Assembly: GCA_007116445.1 (NCBI GenBank)
Contig: SKIM01000323.1
Span: 1-5,737 of the forward strand
Source of the DNA: Natronohydrobacter sp.
GTDB lineage: Bacteria; Pseudomonadota; Alphaproteobacteria; Rhodobacterales; Rhodobacteraceae
Reading direction: 5' to 3'
Length of the DNA stretch: 5,737 bases
Position numbers and translations under genes: made by a program. Below the pieces are notes generated by a model. The model saw nothing but the letters and a program-made list of their open reading frames with translations, had not been told where the DNA came from and did not search any database. Of the stretch, positions 1 through 5,737 are shown in pieces. The first letter of the stretch is position 1, and every line of letters starts with the position of its first letter.

Positions 1-27
1 CAGTTGTTTTTCTTTCTTCCCAACCCC

Positions 28-33
28 AGAGGT
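28..33 (+). promoter_or_regulatory. Ribosome binding site of gcvP
   Basis: AGAGGT lies 8 bases before the ATG at 42 and matches part of the Shine-Dalgarno consensus, which supports that start. The bases before it are a pyrimidine-rich tract (about 4-27) with no recognisable promoter. The short leader suggests gcvP is translated from a longer transcript begun upstream, probably with gcvT and gcvH, which cannot be seen here. Confidence 0.6.
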
Positions 34-41
34 CACACCGG

Positions 42-2882
42 ATGACGTTCACGCCAACGGATTACAAACCCTATGACTTCGCCAATCGCCGCCATATCGG
101 GCCGCGTCCCGAAGACATGGCCGAGATGCTGGAAACGCTTGGCTGCGACAGTCTCGATCAACTGATCGCGCAGACCATCCCTGCGGATCTGCGCCAGGCC
201 GACCCGCTGACCTGGGCGCCGCTGTCGGAGGGCGAATTGCTCGCGCATCTGCGCGCCCTCGGGGCAAAGAACAAGGTCATGACCTCGCTCATCGGGCAGG
301 GGTATTACGGCACAGTCACCCCCCCCACGATCCAGCGCAACATTTTCGAAAACCCCGCCTGGTACACAGCCTACACCCCCTATCAGCCCGAAATCGCCCA
401 AGGGCGGCTGGAAGCGTTGTTGAATTTCCAGACCATGGTCGCGGATCTGACGGGGCTGCCTGTGGCCAATGCCTCGCTGCTCGATGAAGCGACCGCCTGC
501 GCCGAAGCCATGGTCATGGCGCAGCGTGTCGCCAAATCCAAGGCGACCGCGTTCTTTGTCGATGAGAATTGCCACCCGCAGAATATCGCCGTGATGCAGA
601 CCCGCGCGGCACCCTTGGGCATCGAGGTCATTGTCGGCGCCCCGGACGCGCTTGATCCGGCCCGCGTTTTCGGCGCGATCTTCCAGTATCCGGGCACTTA
701 CGGCGATCTGCGTGATCCGTCCGAGCAGATCGCGGCGCTGCACAGCGCAAAAGCCATCGCGATCATGGCGACCGATCTGTTGGCGCTGACCCTGATTAAA
801 GAGCCCGGCGCGATGGGCGCGGATATCGCGGTCGGCTCAGCCCAGCGCTTTGGTGTGCCGATGGCTTACGGTGGCCCGCATGCCGGCTTCATCGCCTGCG
901 CGGATGCCTACAAGCGCTCGCTGCCGGGCCGTCTGGTCGGCGTCAGTGTCGATGCGCGCGGCAACAAGGCCTATCGGCTGTCGCTCCAGACCCGCGAGCA
1001 GCATATCCGCCGCGAGAAAGCGACCTCGAATGTCTGCACCGCGCAGGCGCTTCTGGCGGTCATGGCCTCGATGTATGGCGTCTTCCATGGCCCGCGGGGC
1101 CTGCGCGCTATTGCCGAGCGTGTGCATTTCCTGACCCAGCGGCTTTATACCGCGCTCAGGGCCGCAGGCGCGCATGTCGTCGTCAAGGAGTTTTTTGACA
1201 CGATCACGGTCGAGGTCGGGGTGGGGCAGGCGGGTATCCTTGCCGCCGCCCGCGCCGAGGGGCTGAACCTGCGCAAGATCGGCGCGTCCCATGTCGGTAT
1301 CTCGCTCGATGAGACCAGCGACGAGCAGGTGCTCTTGCGCGTGCTGCGCGCCTTCGGGATCAATGGCGCGCCGCCCCATCGCGCAGAGCTGGGCTTCGCG
1401 GACAGTTTCCTGCGCCAGTCCGACTACATGACGCATCCCATTTTCCACATGAACCGCGCCGAGACAGAGATGATGCGCTACATGCGCAAGCTCTCGGACC
1501 GCGATCTGGCACTGGACCGCGCGATGATCCCGCTTGGCTCCTGCACGATGAAGCTCAATGCGGCCGCTGAAATGATGCCGCTCAGCTGGCCCGCTTTCGC
1601 CTCGCTGCACCCGTTCTGCCCGCCCGATCAGGCGCTGGGCTATCTTGAGGCAATCGAGGATCTGAAAACCAAGCTTTGCGAGATCACCGGCTATGACGCC
1701 ATGTCGATGCAGCCCAATTCCGGCGCGCAGGGCGAATATGCAGGCCTTCTGACCATACAGGCCTATCACCGCGCGCGTGGGCAGGGGCATCGCGATATCT
1801 GCCTGATCCCGGTCTCGGCCCATGGCACCAATCCGGCGTCGGCACAGATGTGCGGGATGCAGGTCGTGGTGGTGAAATCCTCGGCCAATGGCGATGTCGA
1901 TCTCGATGATTTCCGCGAGAAAGCCACCAAGGCCGGCGACCGTCTGGCGGCCTGCATGATCACCTACCCGTCGACCCACGGGGTGTTTGAAGAAACCGTG
2001 CGCGAGGTCTGTCAGATCACCCACGACCATGGCGGCCAGGTCTATATCGACGGGGCCAATCTGAACGCGATGGTGGGGCTTGTGAAACCTGGTGAAATCG
2101 GTGGCGATGTCAGCCACCTGAACCTGCACAAGACTTTCGCCATCCCGCATGGCGGTGGTGGTCCCGGCATGGGTCCGATTGGCGTCAAAGCCCATCTCGC
2201 GCCCTTCCTGCCGGGCCATCCCGAAACTGGCGGGGAGGAGGGGCCAGTATCGGGCGCGCCCTATGGATCGGCCTCGATCCTGCTGATTTCGCTGGCCTAT
2301 TGTCTGATGATGGGCGGGCCGGGGCTGACCCAGGCGACGCGCGTCGCGATCCTGAACGCCAATTACATCGCCGCGCGTCTGCGCGGGGCTTACCCGATCC
2401 TCTTCATGGGCAACAAGGGACGCATCGCGCATGAATGCATCCTCGATACGCGCCCCTTTGCCGAGGCCGGGGTCACCGTCGATGACATCGCCAAGCGCCT
2501 GATCGACAACGGCTTCCACGCGCCCACCATGAGCTGGCCCGTCGCGGGCACGCTGATGGTCGAGCCCACAGAATCGGAAACCAAGGCCGAGATCGACCGC
2601 TTCATCACGGCGCTTCTGGCCATCCGCGACGAGATCAAGGCCGTCGAGCGTGGCGAGATCACGCCCGAGGCCAGCCCCCTGCGCCATGCGCCCCATACGG
2701 TCGAGGATCTGGTGGCCGAGTGGGACCGCGCCTATTCGCGCGAGCAGGGCTGCTTCCCGCCCGGCAGTTTCCGGGGCGACAAATACTGGCCGCCCGTGGG
2801 GCGCGTCGACAATGTCTATGGCGACCGCAATCTGATCTGCACCTGCCCGCCGGTTGAAAGCTACGCGGAAGCGGCAGAATGA
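42..2882 (+). CDS. gcvP: Glycine dehydrogenase (decarboxylating), P-protein of the glycine cleavage system
   Basis: This cytoplasmic PLP enzyme decarboxylates glycine and passes the aminomethyl group to the lipoyl arm of H-protein (GcvH); T- and L-proteins complete the cycle, giving CO2, ammonia, NADH and methylene-tetrahydrofolate. The 946-residue product has the usual length of the one-chain form, in which two homologous halves (GcvPA- and GcvPB-like) are fused. The N-terminal half carries the family stretch QRFGVPMAYGGPHAGF (about residues 268-283) and a conserved REQHIRREKATSN block. The C-terminal half holds GSCTMKLN (499-506), SAHGTN (592-597), PSTHG (643-647), DGAN (670-673) and NLHKTF, where K697 is the expected PLP Schiff-base lysine, followed by a glycine-rich GGGGPGMGP loop. 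No frameshift or missing motif was seen. It is probably the last gene of a gcv operon. Identification is very secure. Confidence 0.98.
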   Translation: MTFTPTDYKPYDFANRRHIGPRPEDMAEMLETLGCDSLDQLIAQTIPADLRQADPLTWAPLSEGELLAHLRALGAKNKVMTSLIGQGYYGTVTPPTIQRNIFENPAWYTAYTPYQPEIAQGRLEALLNFQTMVADLTGLPVANASLLDEATACAEAMVMAQRVAKSKATAFFVDENCHPQNIAVMQTRAAPLGIEVIVGAPDALDPARVFGAIFQYPGTYGDLRDPSEQIAALHSAKAIAIMATDLLALTLIKEPGAMGADIAVGSAQRFGVPMAYGGPHAGFIACADAYKRSLPGRLVGVSVDARGNKAYRLSLQTREQHIRREKATSNVCTAQALLAVMASMYGVFHGPRGLRAIAERVHFLTQRLYTALRAAGAHVVVKEFFDTITVEVGVGQAGILAAARAEGLNLRKIGASHVGISLDETSDEQVLLRVLRAFGINGAPPHRAELGFADSFLRQSDYMTHPIFHMNRAETEMMRYMRKLSDRDLALDRAMIPLGSCTMKLNAAAEMMPLSWPAFASLHPFCPPDQALGYLEAIEDLKTKLCEITGYDAMSMQPNSGAQGEYAGLLTIQAYHRARGQGHRDICLIPVSAHGTNPASAQMCGMQVVVVKSSANGDVDLDDFREKATKAGDRLAACMITYPSTHGVFEETVREVCQITHDHGGQVYIDGANLNAMVGLVKPGEIGGDVSHLNLHKTFAIPHGGGGPGMGPIGVKAHLAPFLPGHPETGGEEGPVSGAPYGSASILLISLAYCLMMGGPGLTQATRVAILNANYIAARLRGAYPILFMGNKGRIAHECILDTRPFAEAGVTVDDIAKRLIDNGFHAPTMSWPVAGTLMVEPTESETKAEIDRFITALLAIRDEIKAVERGEITPEASPLRHAPHTVEDLVAEWDRAYSREQGCFPPGSFRGDKYWPPVGRVDNVYGDRNLICTCPPVESYAEAAE

Positions 2883-2885
2883 TCT

Positions 2886-2919
2886 GACGCGCATGGGTGA
2901 TCTGTCACGCCTGCGCGTC
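2886..2919. terminator. Imperfect hairpin between convergent genes, possible bidirectional terminator
   Basis: GACGCGCA (2886-2893) is perfectly complementary to TGCGCGTC (2912-2919). Inside it, GG/CC and GTGA/TCAC extend the stem to about 14 pairs, with two one-base bulges and a TCTG loop. It starts 3 bases after the gcvP stop and includes the stop codon of the convergent transporter. No T-run follows on either strand, so it is not a canonical intrinsic terminator. It may instead protect transcript ends or assist Rho-dependent ending. Confidence 0.4.
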
Positions 2920-4164
2920 GCGTTCCGCCTCGGCCGTTTCTGCCGACCAGACCGCAGCGGCCTCGACCGCGACAGGCGAGGCCGTGGGCAGAACGCCGAG
3001 GTAACTTTCCGTTTCCGATGCCGGGACGCTGGCGCGCTGGGTCATGCGGTAGAGCGCATAGAGGGCGATGGATGCGAACGTGACGCTGAGCACCAGCCAA
3101 AAGGCGAAGGGGCCGAAAACCTCCATCGCCCAGCCGGTCACCAGCGGCCCCAGGACCGCGCCGAGCCCGAAGGTAAAGACCAGCCCGCCCGAGGCCGCTG
3201 GCATGTCTTCGGTTGCAAGCGTGTCATTCGTATAGGCCAGGAAAAGCGCATAGAGCGGCGTCGTCACCCCGCCCGCGAAAAAGGCCGAGATCATCAGGAA
3301 GGTGATCCCGCCCGATGTCGCCCAGCCCAGGGCGCAGAACACCATGCCGATCACCGAGGCGCTGAAGATCAGCTTGCGCCGGTCCATGCGGTCAGACAGC
3401 CAGCCGATCGGGTATTGCAGCACCAGCGCGCCGGCAAAGAGCATCGCGACAAACAGCGCGATCTGGGATGCCTCCATCCCGATCTGGCTGCCAAAGACCG
3501 CGCCCATGCCCGATTGCGTCGCATAGACACTGCCCAGCAGGAAGATCCCCACAGTGCCCAGTGGTGAGCCGGTGAACAACTGGCGCAACGGCATGGCGCG
3601 CGCCACCTCTGCCGCCGGGACCGGGGTCGCCGCCAGCAGGATCGGCGCGAAGGAGATCGACACGAGGATCGAAGCGCAGATGAACAAGACCGAAGTCGCT
3701 GCATCGCCCAAGCTCAGCAACCCTTGCGCGCCGATGATCCCCAGCGTCTGCATGATCATATAGGCCGAGAGCACCTTGCCGCGGGTTTCATTCGTGGCGG
3801 CATTGTTCAGCCAGCTTTCTGCCGCGACATAGATGCCCGACATGCAAAACCCGATCAGCACCCGCAGCAGCGTCCAGGCCCAGGGCTCGGTCACCACCGG
3901 AAAGGCGATCAGCGCCGCGGACATGAAGCTGCCAAGGGCGGCGAAGACGCGCACATGGCCGACGCTGCGGATCATCACCGGCGTGAAGCGTGCGCCCGAC
4001 AGGAAGCCAAGGAAATAGGCCGAGGTGACGATGGCAAGCTCAGCGGCGGAAAACCCTTCGATCCCGCCGCGCAGGCCGATCAGGGTGAAATGCATGCCAT
4101 TGCCGAGCATGATCAGAAAGATGCCCAGCATCAACGGCCAAACTCCTGCGAAAACCTTGATCAT
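2905..4164 (-). CDS. MFS transporter, YcaD-like
   Basis: This is an inner-membrane secondary transporter of the major facilitator superfamily with no assigned substrate. The 419-residue product is strongly hydrophobic with about 12 predicted membrane helices in two halves. Helix 1 starts near residue 8. RVLIGFCMSG (101-110) and AAESWLNN (114-121), then TRGKVLSAY (127-135), match the pattern seen in E. coli YcaD and relatives. After a short hydrophilic linker (about 181-197), the second half contains GWLSDRMDRRKL (254-265), the classic MFS loop motif G-x-L-x-D-x-x-x-R-[RK]. The last 45 residues or so are an Ala/Glu-rich tail, probably cytoplasmic. The ATG at 4164 was chosen because hydrophobic sequence starts at once and GAAAGG lies 7 bases upstream; the frame stays open further upstream but that part does not look like protein. 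The gene is convergent with gcvP and divergent from the stress-protein gene. The family is secure; the substrate is unknown. Confidence 0.93.
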   Translation of the reverse strand: MIKVFAGVWPLMLGIFLIMLGNGMHFTLIGLRGGIEGFSAAELAIVTSAYFLGFLSGARFTPVMIRSVGHVRVFAALGSFMSAALIAFPVVTEPWAWTLLRVLIGFCMSGIYVAAESWLNNAATNETRGKVLSAYMIMQTLGIIGAQGLLSLGDAATSVLFICASILVSISFAPILLAATPVPAAEVARAMPLRQLFTGSPLGTVGIFLLGSVYATQSGMGAVFGSQIGMEASQIALFVAMLFAGALVLQYPIGWLSDRMDRRKLIFSASVIGMVFCALGWATSGGITFLMISAFFAGGVTTPLYALFLAYTNDTLATEDMPAASGGLVFTFGLGAVLGPLVTGWAMEVFGPFAFWLVLSVTFASIALYALYRMTQRASVPASETESYLGVLPTASPVAVEAAAVWSAETAEAERDAQA

Positions 4165-4171
4165 GGCGCGG

Positions 4172-4177
4172 CCTTTC
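4172..4177 (-). promoter_or_regulatory. Ribosome binding site of the MFS gene
   Basis: Read on the minus strand this is GAAAGG, 7 bases before the ATG at 4164. It is a weak to moderate Shine-Dalgarno match and helps select this start over the open frame upstream. Confidence 0.5.
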
Positions 4178-4313
4178 TGTCCTGTGCCATCAGCGTTGCA
4201 TGGGCCGCGCGGGCCGGGTTTCGCAGTTACGCCGCAATGCAGCACAGAAGCGACGGGGCAGGGCCTTTTCTTTCGTGCGATTTCCTGTTGTGATCGCGCC
4301 AGAAACTGCATGC

Positions 4314-4320
4314 AAGGAGG
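4314..4320 (+). promoter_or_regulatory. Strong ribosome binding site of the universal stress protein gene
   Basis: AAGGAGG sits 6 bases before the ATG at 4327. It is the strongest Shine-Dalgarno match in the window, implies efficient translation, and fixes the start. Confidence 0.85.
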
Positions 4321-4326
4321 GCCCCC

Positions 4327-4740
4327 ATGTATTCCCATCTTCTGGTCACTGTCGCCTATGATGAGGGGCATGACGCTGCCCCCTCGCTTGAGATCGCGCG
4401 CGCGCTGGCGGCACAAGGCGCGCAGATCACGCTGATCCATGTGATGGAAGCCGCGCCGGTCTTTGCGCTCAGCTACCTGCCCGAAGGCTGGCGCGAGGAA
4501 ATGCGCAGCGCCATCGAGACGGACCTGACCGAAATCGCCGAAGGTTTTGATCAGGCCGCTGTAGTGGTGGCTGAGGGCAATGCCGCGCAGGAGGTGCTTG
4601 ACCTCGCCAATCTGCAGGGTGTGGATTGCATCGTGATCGCCTCGCACCGGCCCGGCACGCAGGCGTTGATGCTGGGATCGACGGCGAGCAAGGTCGTGTC
4701 GCGGGCGCAATGCGCGGTGCATGTCGCGCGGCGGGGGTAA
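4327..4740 (+). CDS. Universal stress protein, UspF-like
   Basis: This is a small cytoplasmic Usp-domain protein (137 residues, the usual single-domain length) of the ATP-binding alpha/beta type, generally linked to survival under stress or growth arrest; the exact role is unknown. The first strand HLLVTVAYD ends in D12, where the family has its conserved Asp. EGNAAQEVLDLA (83-94) corresponds to the family's EGxxxxxILxxA segment. IVIASHRPG (102-110) followed by GSTASKVV (117-124) closely resembles the ASHRP...GSNAAAVV region of E. coli UspF, which belongs to the nucleotide-binding branch, so ATP binding is likely but inferred. The protein ends on the typical last strand CAVHVAR. The nucleosidase gene starts 4 bases after its stop, so the two probably form an operon. 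Confidence 0.9.
   Translation: MYSHLLVTVAYDEGHDAAPSLEIARALAAQGAQITLIHVMEAAPVFALSYLPEGWREEMRSAIETDLTEIAEGFDQAAVVVAEGNAAQEVLDLANLQGVDCIVIASHRPGTQALMLGSTASKVVSRAQCAVHVARRG
4733..4737 (+). promoter_or_regulatory. Ribosome binding site of mtnN inside the end of usp
   Basis: GGGGG directly before the usp stop codon TAA lies 7 bases upstream of the ATG at 4745. This favours 4745 over the in-frame ATG at 4721, which would overlap usp by 20 bases and add only eight residues of poor quality (MSRGGGKR). The arrangement suits translational coupling. Confidence 0.55.
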
Positions 4741-4744
4741 GCGC

Positions 4745-5359
4745 ATGTTGCAGGCGTTCGGCGGCAAGCGGGTGTTGTTCCTGATGGCGGCAGAGGCGGA
4801 ATACGGCCCGCATCTGCGCGCGTTGTTCGCGCCGGTGATCACCGGCGTCGGGCCGGTCGAGGCGGCGGTCGTGGCGACAGCGACACTGGCGCAGGTGCGG
4901 CCCGATCTGGTCGTGTCGCTCGGCTCGGCGGGTTCGGCGAGTTTGGAGCAATGCGGCGTCTATCAGGCGCTGAGCGTGTCCTACCGCGACATGGATGCCA
5001 GCCCCTTGGGCTTCGCGCGCGGGGTGACGCCGTTTCTGGACCTGCCCGCACGCCTGCCGCTGCCCCACCAGATCGCGGGGCTGGCGGGCGCGCATCTGTC
5101 GACGGGGGGCAATATCGTGTCGGGGGCGGCCTATGCGGGGATCGACGCGGATATGGTCGATATGGAGAGCTACGCCGTGCTGCGGGCCTGCCAGCGGTTT
5201 GACGTGCCGCTGGTGGCGCTGCGCGGCATCTCGGACGGGGCCGCGCCGCTGGAGGGGATGCACAGCTGGACCGAATATCTCGACATCATCGACGCGAAAC
5301 TGGCAGAGGCTGTGGGGATGCTCGGCACGGCGCTGGAACGGGGCGAGTTGGCGCTGTGA
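4745..5359 (+). CDS. mtnN: 5'-methylthioadenosine/S-adenosylhomocysteine nucleosidase
   Basis: This is a cytoplasmic purine-nucleoside phosphorylase-fold enzyme expected to hydrolyse the glycosidic bond of 5'-methylthioadenosine and S-adenosylhomocysteine, releasing adenine. The process clears inhibitory by-products of methylation and polyamine synthesis and leads to methionine salvage. The 204-residue product is shorter than the E. coli enzyme (about 232). Motifs in order: MAAEAEYG (14-21) with E17 or E19 as the likely counterpart of the catalytic Glu12; TGVGPVEA (33-40); LGSAGS (59-64); RDMDASPLGF (81-90), like HDADVTAFGY of E. coli; VDMES (138-142), matching the VDME substrate-ribose motif; and RGISDGA (160-166), with D164 matching catalytic Asp197. 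The segment corresponding to E. coli AFING reads NIVSG here, so the aromatic residue facing the base appears replaced by I124. The nucleosidase fold is secure; substrate range is less so. It lies behind usp with a 4-base gap, and parS follows two bases after its stop. Confidence 0.86.
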   Translation: MLQAFGGKRVLFLMAAEAEYGPHLRALFAPVITGVGPVEAAVVATATLAQVRPDLVVSLGSAGSASLEQCGVYQALSVSYRDMDASPLGFARGVTPFLDLPARLPLPHQIAGLAGAHLSTGGNIVSGAAYAGIDADMVDMESYAVLRACQRFDVPLVALRGISDGAAPLEGMHSWTEYLDIIDAKLAEAVGMLGTALERGELAL

Positions 5360-5361
5360 GA

Positions 5362-5377
5362 TGTTCCACGTGAAACA
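5362..5377. other. parS: parS chromosome-partitioning (ParB-binding) site
   Basis: TGTTCCACGTGAAACA matches the widely conserved bacterial parS consensus TGTTTCACGTGAAACA at 15 of 16 bases. The C at the fifth position is a well-known natural variant, for example among Bacillus subtilis sites. The site is a near-perfect palindrome centred on CACGTG. ParB loads at such sites as a CTP-dependent clamp and, with ParA and SMC, drives origin segregation. Chromosomal parS sites normally cluster near the replication origin, so the window is probably origin-proximal. It lies between mtnN and an antitoxin remnant, outside any intact gene. Binding itself is inferred from the sequence. Confidence 0.85.
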
Positions 5378-5385
5378 CTAACGCG

Positions 5386-5411
5386 TTGTTATTGAATGAT
5401 AAAATTTGGTA
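5386..5411. other. AT-rich patch beside parS
   Basis: This 26-base stretch is about 80% A+T in an otherwise GC-rich window. It lies between parS and the end of the antitoxin remnant, with the palindrome AACGCGTT (5380-5387) at its left edge. No good promoter, DnaA box or terminator could be assigned; it may simply be degenerate intergenic sequence. Confidence 0.4.
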
Positions 5412-5430
5412 TGCAGGGCGCGCGGTAGGG

Positions 5431-5676
5431 TCAGGATTTGTCAAGCGCCCGCTCCAGCGCCTCGCGGATGAGGCGCTGATAGGGTGCTGGGGGCTTTGGT
5501 TTCGGCTTTCAGGAGTTCGAGCGGCGCTTTGGCGTGGGCGCGGATTTCGGCAGGGGTTCAAACCGCATGGGTTTGAACTGGCTGAAATCGAGGGCGGAGA
5601 GGTCTTGGTCGAGGAAGTCCTCGGCGGCCTCGTCAGTGGTCAGGATTGGGACGGGTTTCGGGGAAGGCTTGGGCAT
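5431..5676 (-). pseudogene. Decayed CopG/ribbon-helix-helix type antitoxin gene
   Basis: From the ATG at 5676 the frame encodes a 55-residue peptide ending at a TGA (5509-5511). Its start, including LTTDEAAEDFLDQ (12-24) and LDFSQFKPMRFEP (29-41), resembles CopG-like type II antitoxins (BrnA/PF12441-like), which usually read on to a VNMRLP strand, a helix and a PYQR-x-IREALERA ending. After the stop, the same frame encodes PYQRLIREALERALDKS up to TGA at 5431-5433, an excellent match to that ending. Between the two, the -1 frame encodes LELLKAETKA (5492-5521), resembling the expected middle helix. The VNMRLP-like DNA-contacting strand cannot be found and the middle is about five codons short. 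The pattern suggests at least two small indels, one with loss of sequence. As it stands the gene should not make a working antitoxin. No partner toxin is visible; the 61 bases beyond 5676 are too short to judge. Family assignment is by motif recall, not search. Confidence 0.7.
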
Positions 5677-5737
5677 AGCGGGCAATCTCGATAGTTGTGA
5701 AATTGAATTGACTTTACTGCCAGTCGCGAAAGTCCAA

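Larger units (their letters stand above)
4165..4326. promoter_or_regulatory. Divergent intergenic region, presumed promoters for the transporter and usp-mtnN
   Basis: These 162 bases separate two divergently transcribed genes, so promoters for both are expected here. I could not assign convincing -35/-10 pairs and saw no FNR-type TTGAT-N4-ATCAA site, which is sometimes found at usp genes in this group. A short T-rich stretch (about 4265-4273) and a GGCC-GCGCG-GGCC repeat (4203-4215) are present but have no clear role. Confidence 0.4.

Noticed and set aside
837..2894. 685-residue open frame on the minus strand opposite gcvP
   Set aside because: It lies wholly antisense to a very secure gene. 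Its translation is rich in Arg, His, Gly and Asp with no domain pattern, which is typical of shadow frames in GC-rich DNA.
2854..4293. Plus-strand frames of 237 and 189 residues over the transporter gene
   Set aside because: They are antisense to a clear 12-helix protein and show Arg/His/Asp-rich translations without motifs.
4165..4842. 226-residue N-terminal extension of the transporter frame
   Set aside because: It has no protein-like character, overlaps usp and the start of mtnN on the opposite strand, and a plausible ribosome binding site exists for the ATG at 4164.
5133..5381. 82-residue plus-strand frame ending in MFHVKH
   Set aside because: The MFHVKH ending is just the translation of parS in that frame; the rest is an out-of-frame reading of mtnN.
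5386..5414. Possible promoter TTGTTA to GTATGC in the AT-rich patch
   Set aside because: The -10 match is poor and no intact gene lies downstream on the plus strand.
5386..5694. Open frames on both strands near the right end (102 residues plus strand, 91 residues minus strand)
   Set aside because: They run across parS, the AT-rich patch or the antitoxin remnant with no recognisable domains, while the antitoxin motifs in the other frames explain the sequence better.

Overview
The window is GC-rich and densely coded. Codon use and gene types point to an alphaproteobacterium, most likely of the Rhodobacteraceae/Rhodobacterales. That placement rests on sequence character and general familiarity, not on a search. 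Four intact protein genes fill positions 42-5359. The last 380 bases are mostly non-coding and hold a chromosome-partitioning site and the remains of a small gene.

Layout. (1) Positions 42-2882, plus strand: gcvP, the complete one-chain glycine dehydrogenase (P-protein) of the glycine cleavage system. Its short 41-base leader suggests it is the distal gene of a gcv operon that begins outside the window. (2) Positions 2905-4164, minus strand: a 12-helix major facilitator superfamily transporter resembling YcaD, convergent with gcvP. The 22-base gap lies within an imperfect hairpin that also covers the transporter stop codon. (3) Positions 4165-4326: a divergent intergenic region that should hold promoters for both flanking genes; only the ribosome binding sites are clear. 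(4) Positions 4327-4740 and 4745-5359, plus strand: a UspF-like universal stress protein and a compact 5'-methylthioadenosine/S-adenosylhomocysteine nucleosidase. They are 4 bases apart and almost certainly co-transcribed. (5) Positions 5362-5377: a 16-base match to the chromosomal parS site bound by ParB, two bases after the nucleosidase stop and followed by an AT-rich patch. (6) Positions 5431-5676, minus strand: a broken gene for a CopG/ribbon-helix-helix type antitoxin. Its N- and C-terminal motifs are recognisable, but the middle is disrupted by a stop and frame changes.

Function. The genes are mainly housekeeping. GcvP feeds one-carbon units into the folate pool, and the nucleosidase removes by-products of S-adenosylmethionine use, so both touch one-carbon/methyl metabolism, but nothing in the sequence shows that they are co-regulated. 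The most informative element is parS, which suggests the window lies in the origin-proximal domain of a chromosome or a chromosome-like replicon. I found no CRISPR array, insertion sequence, tRNA or rRNA, and no convincing new multi-gene system.
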